The notes under the pieces are model-generated. The model saw only the letters and a program-made list of their open reading frames with translations. It was not told where the DNA came from and did not search any database. From Castor canadensis (Eukaryota > Chordata > Mammalia > Rodentia > Castoridae): a stretch of DNA of 64,000 nt. Shown here piece by piece: positions 50,000 to 60,664 of this stretch. Every line of letters starts with the position of its first letter. Position 1 is the stretch's first letter. Position numbers and translations under genes: made by a program. The stretch lies in assembly GCF_047511655.1 (NCBI RefSeq), contig NC_133394.1, forward strand, positions 54,406,501 through 54,470,500, given 5' to 3'.

Positions 50000-51417
50000 C
50001 TTTCCTCCCTTCAGTTTTGGCAAAATTTGAAGGGATGTGCCAAATATGATGAAGGCCTTGAACAACAAGAGCCATGTCAGAGTTTTAGATGAGCACCTGT
50101 GTGCCTGATTTGTCAGACTTCCAATGCAAACAGTGACTAGCATAACACTATGTAGCATTTCTGGGTTGTGAATAAGTATGCAGCCAAGTTGATGATTTGC
50201 CTAGCAAAATAACAATATTTGTAATCATTCTAGCTATTCTCTATTTCTGTTTAAACTTCAGCCTCTACCAGAGAAAAATGTCAAGATTTGTTGCTGTTTG
50301 GACACATTTCCTACATATCCACTAGATGGCTGTGAAAAATGAAATAGTGCTGAAAGTGATATTCTGATTAATGTTATTTAATTTAAACTTTAAATCTAGA
50401 TAAGCTCTAGATATGTAGAAGTAACAAAAAAGACATGAGAAGAAAAAAATATATCATTAGAGGGCACTTTTGAAAACTTAGAAGAAAGTCTATTCTCAGA
50501 GACTGATAACCAGGGCTAATTCTTAAGAGGAATAAATTGTCAGTTGTTTATTTAAAGTGACTAATTATTAAACTGAATGTCTGAGAGAGGACATTTATTG
50601 GTAGGGAAAAAAGTCTGTAAGATCTTAAAACCTCCATTTAAATAATCTCTAAATAAAGTTTGATGTTTTGATCAGTGAATACAAGTTGTAAAAATATACA
50701 CAGAGTATCTGTGATTTTTCACTAGCTATATTTGGTGCTGCTTTTAAATACATTTTGTTTTAAAAATCCTATATATATCCGATCAAATTAAACAAATGAT
50801 TAATGTTCTCTAATATGAGTACTTTTTTCCTCAGTTATAGTTGAATGTTATTAGACAACATTTTGAAAACCATAAGATGACAGGATATAAATTCCTGTGT
50901 TTGTGGGTCATGCTAATTTTAAACACTTTTCTGAAAAATATACTTTTCCCATAATTGGCATGAGAAATAAGATGTTTAAAATTGTTTCAGAAATAAAAAG
51001 TGTGACCTGGAAGAATTTCAGTTGGGGAAATATGATGTTTTTGACAAAGAAAACAAAATGGGGATAAAGGGAAGTTGGATAACAGGTACCAAGTAGATAG
51101 AAAGAGTAAGTTGCAATGTACCACAACAGTACGGTGACTAGTTATAATAATTTATCATATATTTTATAAGAACTAGATTAGAAGGTTCAAAGATTCCAAC
51201 ACAAAAAAATAATAAATGTGCAAGAAAATGAAAATGCTAACGACTCTGCTAATTATTTACTGTACCCATATTTATAGTAATTATGTGTTAATTATTTTTT
51301 TAATTTAAAAAAGATAAAGTTGTTACTTATTGCTGGTAATCTAAATAAAAATATCTATTGAGCTGATAAAATGAATGAAAGTCAGTAAAATAATTTCATA
51401 AGTAGAAGCTTAGTGTG
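50000..51417. other. Intron 1, unassigned; includes a CTCF-like core
   Basis: AT-rich sequence with no recognised repeat or exon apart from the motif at 50319-50333. Confidence 0.4.
50319..50333 (+). promoter_or_regulatory. CTCF-like core motif
   Basis: CCACTAGATGGCTGT fits the CTCF core including the GGC after the AT, better than the copy at 10462. A motif match only. Confidence 0.45.
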
Positions 51418-51424
51418 ACGAACT

Positions 51425-51622
51425 GGGTCCCCCTGGCTCACACCTGTAATCCTAGCTACTTGGAAGGCTGAGATCATGAGGATCCAGCTCAAAGTCACCT
51501 AGGGCAAGCACTTCATGAGACCCCAGGCAAAATGGGCTGGAGATGCAGCTCAAGTGGTACAGTGCCTATTTTGCTAGCACAAAGCCCTTAGTTCATACCC
51601 CAGTTCCACCAAAAAAAAACCA
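51425..51622 (+). mobile_element. Composite B1-like + ID SINE, sense
   Basis: A sense-orientation copy: GCTCACACCTGTAATCCTAG, CTACTTGGAAGGCTGAGATC, TCATGAGACCCCAGGC, then GGGCTGGAGATGCAGCTCAA and GTGGTACAGTGCCTA, ending in an A-rich tail. In sense order the B1-like unit is 5' and the ID-like unit is 3'. Confidence 0.9.
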
Positions 51623-51644
51623 AAACAACAAAAACCTGTGAAGC

Positions 51645-51935
51645 GTTTAAGATTTTGCTGTATTTACAGCTAATGCTGATGACTAGGCTGCCATGGTTTC
51701 ATGGGTGCCAAAAGAAGGAACTAGACTCTTGGGTTGGAGACAAAAGATTTTATTACTGAGAGCAGTAACGGTGGGTACAATACCATCATTCTCTCCCACT
51801 GGTAACCTGAGCGTAATTCCCACAAAATGATACAAAGAGGTAACAAACAGTGTAGTGGGTCCCATTGCAGGAGAGGAGCCCTGAGCTCAGGGAGCCCAAA
51901 CCTTTCACAGGGATCCACAGGCCTTATCCTCCAAA
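51645..51935 (-). mobile_element. Candidate solitary LTR
   Basis: About 290 bases containing CATGGTTTCATGGGTGCC, GGGTTGGAGACAAAAGATTT, TGGGTCCCATTGCAGGAGAG and GAGCCCTGAGCTCAGGGAGC. The layout resembles a rodent ERV LTR read backwards. I cannot name the family, and termini and target duplication are not clear. Confidence 0.35.
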
Positions 51936-51947
51936 GTCACGAGAAAA

Positions 51948-52272
51948 GATGAGCATCAATAATCCAAAAATAGGAAATTTGAAATGGCCCAAAACCCAAA
52001 ATTTCCAAGCACCAACATGATTCTACATGTCAAAAATTCCACACCATAAAACTTTGATTCTTGAACTGAATTATTCAAAAACATTATATTAAATTACCTT
52101 CAGGCCACGTGCATAAGGTTTATAAGAAATGTAAATGGATTTTCAGTTTAAACTCGAGCTACATACCCAGGATATCTCATTATGTGTGTACAAATACTCC
52201 AAAATGAAAAAAAAAATCCCAAATTCAAAACACTTCCAGTCCCAGGCATTCCAAATAAAGACTACTCACCTT
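51948..52272. mobile_element. Tigger-like DNA transposon (MITE-type)
   Basis: The left end GAGCATCAATAATCCAAAAA and right end CCAAATAAAGACTACTCACC are decayed inverted termini of a Tigger-type element whose copies read 'AATCCAAAAATCCGAAAT'. Interior matches include TTACCTTCAGGCCACGTGCA, GATATCTCATTATGTGTGTA and AAAACACTTCCAGTCCCAGG. Confidence 0.75.
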
Positions 52273-52489
52273 ACAGATACCCTTGAAAAGATACCTTTGT
52301 TCCAAAAAAGCAGTCAGTGTTTCTGTTCCAAGATATAAAAAAACAGACAGAATTGCCTTCCAGTCCTCACTCTGCATAATCCTGTCATCTGAAATTGTTT
52401 ACTAGCATTAAATTGTTAGGTAACTGATGTGGGAATGTATATGAATCAGATTTGCCATACTTTTAAAGTCACTTTGGATGAATTACTCA

Positions 52490-52990
52490 AATTTTTCAGA
52501 TCATGTAGTATTTTCTATGTGACCTTACCTGTCTAAACCTCTTAACTCATTTTTCTTTGGGGGGGCAGTACTAGAGTTTGAACTCAGGGCCTTGTGCTTG
52601 CTAGCTGGTGCTCTGTTGCCTGAGATACACCCCTAACCCTTTTTGTGTTGTTTATATTTGACAAAGCATCGTGAGTTTTTTTGCCAGGGCCAGCCTAGAC
52701 GAAGTTCCTCTTACTTATGCTTCCCTTGTATCTGGGATGACAGGCATACCCTACTATGCCTAACTCTTTTTTTGTTGTTGATGAAAGGAAGCCATGCTCT
52801 TTTGCCTGGGCTGGGCTCAAGCCTCAGTCTCCTGATCTCTATCTCTGGATTAGCTGAGATTATAGGTATAAACTACCATGCCCAGCCTGTTGACTTTTCT
52901 TTTAAGATGAAAAAAACCAATCATGCCTACAATCACAGGGCTACTAATAGCATTAGATGAGATAATACATGCAATTCATTTAAAAGTGTG
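52490..52990 (-). repeat. MIR, antisense, split by a composite SINE
   Basis: TATGTGACCTTACCTGTCTA and AACCTCTTAACTCATTTTTC lie before the SINE; GCATTAGATGAGATAATACA lies after. Both parts are inverted MIR in the right order. Confidence 0.7.
52555..52888 (-). mobile_element. Three-unit composite SINE (ID + two B1-like), antisense
   Basis: The inverted ID head (AGAGTTTGAACTCAGGGCCT) is followed by two inverted B1-like units, ending TGACAGGCATACCCTACTAT and GAGATTATAGGTATAAACTA. A 105-codon open frame across it is repeat-derived. Confidence 0.85.
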
Positions 52991-53266
52991 CCAAAAAGCT
53001 CATGTTGGTACACAACAAAATTTGTTAATATTATTAATTCAGCTAATCAAAGTTCTTCACAGGAGCAGTTAAGGGTGCTGGGGAAATTCCTACCCATCAT
53101 GACTAGCTATTTATCCAATTGTGGAGCTGGCCTAAATATCCTGGGCTCAGTGGTGCTGCCCTTACGTGGCTCTAGGAAAAATCCGCCCGAGCATCTCACA
53201 CGCAAGTGCTCCCAGAGCGTGTTTGCTCTGTACCCTAATAAGATCAGAAAACCAAATTCTAACCAT

Positions 53267-53564
53267 TTCTTTCTTTCGGGGGCAGTACTTGCTGGGCAGG
53301 TGCTTTCACACTTGAGTCGTGCCTGAGCCCTTTTGGCTTTAGTTTATTTTTCGGATAGCATTTCATGCTTTTGCTCAGCCGACCTCAGCCCATGATCCTC
53401 TTACCTCCACCTTCTACCTAGCTGGAATTACAGATGTTCACCACCTCATCCAGCTTGTTTTTGAGATAGGCTCTCTATCATTTGTTTGCCAGGCTTGTCT
53501 TGAACTGTGATCCTCCCATCTCCACTTCCTGAGTATCTGGGACTATGAACTGCATCACCACACT
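53267..53564 (-). mobile_element. Three-unit composite SINE with perfect 14-base target duplication
   Basis: An inverted ID head (CTGGGCAGGTGCTTTCACAC) plus two inverted B1-like units. CAAATTCTAACCAT is present at 53253-53266 and again at 53565-53578, so the three units inserted as one element. Confidence 0.92.
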
Positions 53565-53578
53565 CAAATTCTAACCAT

Positions 53579-54054
53579 GTTTAAGAACTTAAAAAATCGT
53601 CTCACCTATTCTACTCTCCAGAGGTGAAGTTTTGGAGATGATACTACAAAGAGAAATAAACTAAATATGTTTTGTTGTACTAAAATAATAAATATTTATA
53701 AACACGTATTATTAAATGTTTAGGAAATGTCAAATGCTATTCAGATTTTCATCTCTATTAGTTCAGGTAGAAGGGGAGAAGAGAGAGGAAAGCAGGTGGT
53801 GAGCTGAGCTCCCATCCAGTTCAGTCCACCTGGCCCTTGTTTGTTTAGAACAAATTAACTGAGTTTTAATTTTGATCCATACAGCCATCTCTTGTTGATA
53901 TAACCCTTCTCTACTATTAGTAATGTACACCAACTTCCCTTGTATTTCCATTACAATCACCTGAATATCTGAGGGAGAGATTGTTTAAAGAAATTTAAGG
54001 AGGCCTAGTCTCCTGTACTGCTTACTGGCTGGGAAGAAGAGTTTCGTGTTCAAT
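53579..54054. other. Intron 1, no supported feature
   Basis: Nothing recognised. Confidence 0.4.
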
Positions 54055-54225
54055 CACAGAATCATTGTCCATTTGTAGAGTTAAGGGATCACCTATCTGA
54101 ACCCCTCAGAAAACTGAAGTCCACAGAGATCATCTGATTTGCCTAAGATCTTACATCTAGTTAGGAGCATAAACTAAATGTCAAATGTCTTAGTTCTCAG
54201 TCAAGTTTTCTTTCAATTACAATGC
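54055..54225 (+). repeat. MIR-family fragment, sense
   Basis: GAACCCCTCAGAAAACTGAA, GTCCACAGAGATCATCTGAT and CTTACATCTAGTTAGGAGCA follow the MIR3-like pattern. Confidence 0.6.
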
Positions 54226-55386
54226 AATTAAGAGGCAGAGATGGGGAAATAATAAATTATTATAGCTTTTTGAGAGACACTACACATGATGAAAGTTTGG
54301 GCTCTGCAGTCAGATCCAACTGAATTTGTGTCTTTTTTTTTTTTCCTGTGAGAAAAAAATATACCAAATTATCAGAGGAAGTAAAGACTTTCACTAGCAT
54401 TGACATATAAGAGACTTTCCTACCTCGGGGCTTCCTAAGGGGAAACTGAGGCCTTGACAATATCGCTACATAAGTGGGCAGTACTGCGTGATCCACAGTT
54501 ATTTATAAGATCTTTGATGAAAGTCAGTGATAAATGCCAAAGTGTAACTCAATGAAAATACTCTGCGGGAGATTAAGGCCAAAGTTTTAAATAATTTTCC
54601 AGACGTTGTCTGGTTTGTTCTGCAAGTGGGAACCCAAACCCAGTTTCTAATGTTGTAGAACTTTATATGTACATGTTGTGTTGAAGAGGCTGGGAGTCCG
54701 TAACAATCAGACAACAATAAATAACTCACTTTAAGATTTGGGACAAATTGCTTTACCTATGAGGGAGCCGAACTTTATAATCTCTAAAAAAAATCTCAGA
54801 TTTATGAAAATATCATCTTGAAATAAACATATAGCATATAAAATTCTTAGTCAAAATTTAAGGAAGAATTTTTTAAACTGTGATGGCAATTTTCTGTCTT
54901 TCAAGGGGCCTCTGTGACTTAAGTTGGAAGTAGTAGTGATAATAAGCGATTAGTAAACCGACTGCTGAGCAATAATTCCAAACAGCTAGTGTTATAACAT
55001 TGAAAGGACCGACCCTCAATGACCAGGTCAAGCTCTGAGACACTGACAGGACATTATCAGTAATGATCATATAGGTGTCTGTCGTATGATGTGGGGATTT
55101 TCTCTGTAAATAAATACCAAGGGAAGTTAATGCAACAAAATTCCTTTCATTTCAAAGTCTCTTTAATATCTGAAGTTCTGGCAAATTCATTTTCAACATC
55201 ATAAAATGTTTGAAGAAAAAAAAACACATACAGAATGCTCAAGATTATGTGCTTACATCCAAGATTTGTACTACATCTCTCAAGTTTCTGTCAAAACCAA
55301 AAGTGTTACTTAAACTTTTAAGAAGCTTCCAACCTGCTTAAGTATCTGCCTGCAGAGCTGACTTCAGTCATCATTTCTGTGCCCAG
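54226..55386. other. End of Ndnf intron 1
   Basis: Unique-looking DNA up to the exon 2 acceptor. A branch-point and pyrimidine pattern lies at 55333-55355, and a shorter CTGTGCCCAG directly precedes the start codon. Confidence 0.5.
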
Positions 55387-55387
55387 G

Positions 55388-55575
55388 ATGGTGCTACTTC
55401 TCTGGTGCCTGCTGTGGCTGCTGTTACCACTCAGCTCCAGGACCCAGAAGCTACCCACTCGAGATGAGGAACTTTTCCAGATACAGATCCGGGACAAGGC
55501 ATTTTTTCATGATTCATCGGTCATTCCAGATGGAGCTGAAATTAGCAGTTATCTCTTTAGAGATACACCTAAAAG
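55388..55575 (+). CDS. Ndnf: Ndnf coding exon 2: start codon, signal peptide and N-terminus
   Basis: First coding exon of neuron-derived neurotrophic factor, a secreted glycoprotein made by neurons and some vascular cells. It is known to support neuron migration and survival and to dampen FGF signalling; loss in humans is linked to hypogonadotropic hypogonadism. The 188 bases encode residues 1-62 plus two bases of Arg63. Residues 1-19 form a classic signal peptide: Met, then a Leu/Trp-rich core, then SSRTQ. The following KLPTRDEELF and RDKAFFHDSSVIPDGAEISS match the NDNF N-terminus that I recognise. The ATG has A at -3 and G at +4, a strong context. The acceptor is probably the CAG ending at 55386; another CAG ending at 55355 would add 31 bases of 5'UTR without changing the protein. 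The donor is AAG|GTACTC. The frame reads on into the intron and stops at 55654, which is not coding. Confidence 0.95.
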
Positions 55576-56870
55576 GTACTCTCCATGTTATATGTTACTA
55601 TCAATAAGCTCAAATAAGGTGACTCTGAAAAAGAAAGTAACCTCTCAAATGTAATTTCAAGAATTTAACAATCATTCTATGAAAAGCACTATGTATTTGC
55701 TCTAAGTAAGAAAAAAAACATGGCAATGTAACCTCTAGCCATGAACTGAGGCCATTTAATTCTTACTGTGATCTCCTTTTGGGTGAAGAGGCAATCCTAG
55801 CATTGCTTACATTTTGGAATGATTATTTTCATACTTTTAGGACAGTAGGAATTTTGTAAGAAGGATTTGGATTAAAGTGAAATTACATGACTATGTATGA
55901 TTCTTCAAGGGCTTACATTAAGTTTTATAAGAATAATATTTATCAAATATGATCAGAGTCTGAAAGAATCAAATCAGTGACAAAAACAAACACTGTTTAT
56001 TTTCTTATTCCAACATTACCCAGTTGGGTTCACAGAACATTTTTTAATGTTTTGGTCTTTAAAAGTTGCATATACATGTCATATAGATAATCTATATTAT
56101 AAGCTAATTATACTTAAAGTTACTTATTTCATCACACTCTAATCTCTCTCTACCTTGCATAGTTAAACTTTGGATAATTATGTTTCAAAACCAATTTTTT
56201 CTTTTAATGCATTCCACTTTCCAACGATTGAGGTGTGGCAGATCCTTAGGTCATCCGTTCCAGTTGATGGGCAGTAGCAATGGAAGGTGGTACTCCAAAC
56301 CCCTCTGCTTAATGACCCTGTACTGTTTTTGCTCTATTTCCTATTGTGACTGAGGTGAAGTCTTATGTAGATATCATTTCAGTAATGACTGAGTGAAATG
56401 ATTTGTTTGAATGAATTCAATGGGCTAGGAACTGAGTTTATAAAAAGAATTATGAACTTTTAAATTTTAAATGATACTCATAACAGTGGAAGCACAAAGT
56501 GTGGGAATGGTTATGAGGAACTTGCTATCCCAGTCCTTGCTTGCAAAAGCTCAATGTGTGAAAATAGGAAAGGATAACCAGGCAGTAGAACACTCAGTTA
56601 ATCTTCAATATTAACTGACTTCTCACTGAACCCAGTTTGCTTTTCATATTATTTTGTCCATCAAAATTTTTGAATGACTCAGATCAAATCAAAATTCTCT
56701 TTAGGAATTACTTTCATTTCCCAAATGTGCTTTGCATTATTCTTTAAACATACATTCCACATTATATAATCATATCACTTAATCAAATAGTTTATCTTCT
56801 TTGGTGTTCCAGTCTCGTAAAAACTAATAAATTTTATTTCTAAGAGTGGTACTAAAAATTACATTATCCG
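55576..56870. other. Start of Ndnf intron 2
   Basis: Unassigned apart from copy B of the dispersed repeat (56040-56250). Confidence 0.45.
56040..56250 (+). repeat. Unassigned dispersed repeat, copy B
   Basis: Partner of 49740-49990; shared blocks are given under copy A. By eye the similarity is patchy, so both copies are old. Confidence 0.5.
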
Positions 56871-56877
56871 TGCTCTT

Positions 56878-56972
56878 AGGCAGGCATGGTGCCATATGCC
56901 TGGAGTCTCAGCATTCAGGAGGATGAGGCAGCCTAGACTACACAGGGAGACCCTATCTCGACAAACAAAACT
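56878..56972 (+). mobile_element. B1-like SINE, monomer
   Basis: GGCAGGCATGGTGCCATATG, CTCAGCATTCAGGAGGATGA and GAGACCCTATCTCGACAAAC match a B1 monomer with an internal deletion. Confidence 0.85.
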
Positions 56973-56979
56973 TACATTT

Positions 56980-57468
56980 TTTTTCTTCTTTCTTTCTTTT
57001 TTTTGTTTGTTTGTTTTTGTGGTAGTAGGGTTTGAACTCAGGGCTTTGAGCTTGCCAAGCAAGAGCTAATGCTTAAGCCATATCTTCTGAATTTTTGCTC
57101 CACTTATTTTGGAGATAGGATCTTGCTCTTTTGTCCTCATTGTACTGGATCACAATCCTCCTATTTTACACTTCCCAACAAACCTGAGATAACAGGACCG
57201 CACCACCACACCCAGCTATTTTCCTTTGAGGTGGAGTCTCATGAAGCTTTTTTGCCCAGACTGGCCTAAACCTATGGTCTTCCCTGTCTCAGCCTCCCAA
57301 CGCAGCTTGGGATGACAGGCACATGCCATGGTGCCCAGTAATTGGTTGAGATGGTGTCTCACTAGATTTTTGCCAGAGCTGACCTCAAACCATGATCTTC
57401 CCAATACCAGCTTCCCAAGTTGCTAAGATTATAGGCATGAACCACCAGCACCCAGCTTGTTTCTTTAA
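56980..57468 (-). mobile_element. Four-unit composite SINE (ID + three B1-like), antisense
   Basis: After a T/CTTT-rich run comes the inverted ID head (GTAGGGTTTGAACTCAGGGC). Three inverted B1-like units follow, with ends near 57216 (CCACCACACCCAGCT), 57339 (CATGGTGCCCAGT) and 57455 (AACCACCAGCACCCAGCTT). This is the largest multimer in the window. Confidence 0.85.
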
Positions 57469-57481
57469 GATAGCATGTTTT

Positions 57482-57545
57482 AAGGTTGGGAATGCGGCTC
57501 AAGTGGTAGAGTGCTAAGTTCAAACTACTAAAAACTGAGATAAAA
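57482..57545 (+). mobile_element. ID-type SINE, truncated
   Basis: GGTTGGGAATGCGGCTCAAG and TGGTAGAGTGCTAAGTTCAA match the ID head with a deletion in the middle. Confidence 0.75.
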
Positions 57546-58785
57546 TAAAATGCCATTTTGATTATGAGACATCACACAATAGTCAATACTTCCTCCTTCT
57601 ATCTTTCCCTTGTTATTTCTTTCCTTTGCTCGTTGTTGGCCATCTGTTGTTATCCACAACTGAGTGAAATGTTTACTTACACTAGTTAGATAAAGAGTTG
57701 TAGCCATAATAGAACCATAATTTGGGGAGCGGGGATTCGTGATGATAAGCACACATGACCATTGTTGATAGTCCACACAGGATGAAGTTTCAGATAATGT
57801 TTGGTAGTAGGAATAAAAAAGAGAAAATTCATTAATTATTCTTTTGCTTATCCACAACTTGAAAGGTTAAATGATTTTTGGACATTCATTTTTCCACCTC
57901 ACCAAACAGTAACTGTCAGCACACGTGGATCACGTCCTACCAACTCTGATTGCCATTCTCTTCAACATATGCTTCGTGCATGGTAGACAATAAATGCTTG
58001 TCAAATTGTTAAATGTATTCAAGTTATCATTTATCCCTAATCCTAAATGCTTCCATATGAAAATGTTGAATAAGAGGCTTCTGACTGCTTTACATGCACA
58101 ATGATTACCTTGTGGGTGCAGGCATCATTTTACTTTGTTAGTGGCCTACGCCCCACATTTAAGTTACTAAGACCCAGTTGCTTACTTGGGAAAACAAACT
58201 ACCTACTTGCTTGAAAGGAGAACAGAAGTTAGCAGATGAGCTTGTCCATTGTTTTCTGCTTTGACATTACCTTCCCACTCTATTCACGTAGAACCCTCAA
58301 ACAGACAAGGCATTTTGAATACTATTTTACTTACATAATTCCAAATAAATTATGTTGTTGCATCTCTTTCTTGTAGCACAGATAGGTTCTGAGTGTTTAT
58401 GTGGTTAATGTTGCCCCATTCAACCTAGCCAAGGGAAGAAAAGCGTCTGCTCTCCCGAGCAGACTGAATTAAGAGTTAAGACTTTTGACAATTCTCTTTA
58501 AGGATGGTTGTGGCACATAAAACTTTCCACGGAGTAAAGAGTTCAGTTATCCAGTTATTTTTTGCAAGTGATTATCGGCTATTATGAAAAGGCTGCTTTT
58601 TTGTAGGGTGTTTTATTTTGTCCTCTCATTGTCCTTTCCCCCACCATCTCCAAATTCATTTTTGAATGGTAAAAGGAAAAAATTCTTCATGTTTTCTATT
58701 AGATAGAAACAAACTCTAGATGTACATATCTTCAGGCTAGGCTAATACGATGGATATTAGGATTCATTAGTTCAGATCATTAGGA
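57546..58785. other. Intron 2, no supported feature
   Basis: The 109-codon minus frame at 57528-57857 overlaps the ID remnant and has no recognised domain. Confidence 0.45.
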
Positions 58786-58789
58786 ATTC

Positions 58790-59180
58790 ATACATTTGAA
58801 AATGTCTATCAAGTGCCTACCATACGAAGAGATCTGTAGTAAGTGCTGGGAATATAATGAAATGGAAAGGAATCCTGGTGTGCCCTTGTGGGGAAAATGA
58901 CATCAATCAAACACTCATACACATACATAATCACAAATTGCAGTAAGAGAGTCTAAGCCATAATGAGTCAGAAAAGGCTTCTCTGAAGAAGTGACATTTA
59001 AATATGAGTAGGGGTGAAGTGGTGAACTACAGACAGAGAAAACCACATGCCAAAACTGAAAGATATGGTGCAGTTTGGGAAACTAGAGAACTCATGTGGC
59101 TAAATCACACAAAGCCACAGTGACAGGGACAGAGCCTGGTGAAAGAGGCAGGGCTCCTTATTGAGGAACTTCAGATAATG
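58790..59180 (-). mobile_element. L2-like fragment, antisense
   Basis: AGTGCCTACCATACGAAGAG, GTGCTGGGAATATAATGAAA, AGGCTTCTCTGAAGAAGTGA and GGGACAGAGCCTGGTGAAAG follow an inverted L2 3' end. An L1 inserted at its right edge. Confidence 0.6.
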
Positions 59181-59185
59181 TGAAC

Positions 59186-60655
59186 TTTTTTTTTTCTTTT
59201 ATTCATATGTGCATACAATATTTGGGTCATTTCTTCCCCCTTCCCCCCCGCCCCCTACTTCTTCCCCTTACCCCCTCGCTACCAGGCAGAAACTATTTTG
59301 CCCTTATCTCTAATTTTGTTGAAGAGAGAGTATAAGCAATAATAAGAAGGACCAGGGTTTTTGCTAGTTGAGATAAGGATAGCTATACAGGGAGTTGACT
59401 AGCATTGATTTCCTGTGCATGTGTGTTACCTTCTAGGTTAATCCTTCTTGATCTAACCTTTTCTCTAGTTCCTGGTCCCCTTCACCTAATGGCCTCAGTT
59501 GCTTTAAAGAATCTGCTTTAGTTTCTCTGTGTTGAGGGCAACAAATAAATGCTATCTAGTTTTTTAGGTGTCTTACCTATCCTCATACCTCCCTTGTGTG
59601 CTCTTGCTTTATCATGTGATCAAAGTCCAATCCCCTTGTTGTGTTTGCCCTTGATCTAATGTCCGCATAGGAGGAAGAACATACAATTTTTTGTCTTTTG
59701 GGCCAGGCTAACCTCGCTCAGAATGATGTTCTCCAGTTCCATCCGTTTACTTGTGAATGATAAGATTTCATTCTTCTTCATGGCTGCATAAAATTCCATT
59801 GTGTATAAATACCACACTTTCTTGGCTGTTTCCATAATTTGGCTGTTGTGAATAGTGCTGCAATAAACATGGGGGTGCAGGTGCCTCTAGAGTAACCTGT
59901 GTCACATTCTTTTAGGTATATCCCCAAGAGTGGTTTGCTGGATCATATGGTAGATCTATGTTTAGATTTTTAAGAAGCCTCCAAATTATTTTCCAGAGTG
60001 GTTGTACTAGTTTGCATTCCCACCAGCAGTGTATAAGGGTTCCTTTTTCCCCTGCATCCTCGCCAACACCTGTTGTTAGTGGAGTTGCTAATGATGGCTA
60101 TTCTAACAGAGGTAAGGTGGAATCTTAGTGTGGTTTTAATTTGCATTTCCTTTATGGTTAGAGATGGTGAGCATTTTTTCATGTGTGTTTTGGCCATGTG
60201 AATTTCTCCTTTTGAGAAAGTTCTGTTTAGTTCACTTGCCCATTTCTTTATTGGTTCATTAGTTTTGGGAGAATTTAGTTTTTTGAGTTCCCTATATATT
60301 CTGGTTATCAGTCCTTTGTCTGATGTGTAGCTGGCAAATATTTTCTCCCACTCTGTGGGTGGTCTCTTCAGTTTAGAGATCATTTGTTTTGTTGAACAGA
60401 AGCATTTTAGTTTTATGAAGTCTCATTTATCTATGCTATCTCTTAGTTGCTGAGCTGCTGGGGTTCCATTGAGAAAGTCCTTGCCTATACCTATTAGTTC
60501 CAAAGTATTTCTACTCTTTCCTGTACCAACTTTAGGGTTTGGGGGTTTCATATTAAGATCCTTGATCCCTTTTGAGTTAATACAATGCAAACATTTAAGG
60601 GCTTTCCCCCCAAGGCTAAAATCTGAAGGTGTCAAGAAGCCCTATGCTAAGGTAG
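59186..60655 (-). mobile_element. 5'-truncated L1 (ORF2 C-terminus + 3'UTR), antisense, fairly young
   Basis: It starts at an inverted poly-A (T-run at 59186) and shows the same 3'UTR as 11838-12165, with a C-rich tract at 59238-59279. Further in is the ORF2 C-terminal region. The minus frame at 59970-60383 (137 codons) keeps the recognisable L1 ORF2 stretch with [20 protein letters not shown] and the CCHC-like area near WRGCRGK, but it is frameshifted and incomplete. A further minus fragment is at 60423-60635. The 5' truncation falls near 60655. It cannot mobilise itself. Confidence 0.92.
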
Positions 60656-60664
60656 CATAATCGA

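Noticed and set aside
55576..55654. Extension of exon 2 reading frame into intron 2
   Set aside because: A donor GTACTC follows Lys62/Arg63, and the next exon continues the NDNF protein in phase. The extra 26 codons do not match NDNF.
59970..60383. 137-codon minus-strand frame as a possible gene
   Set aside because: It is the C-terminal part of L1 ORF2 in a truncated, frameshifted copy.
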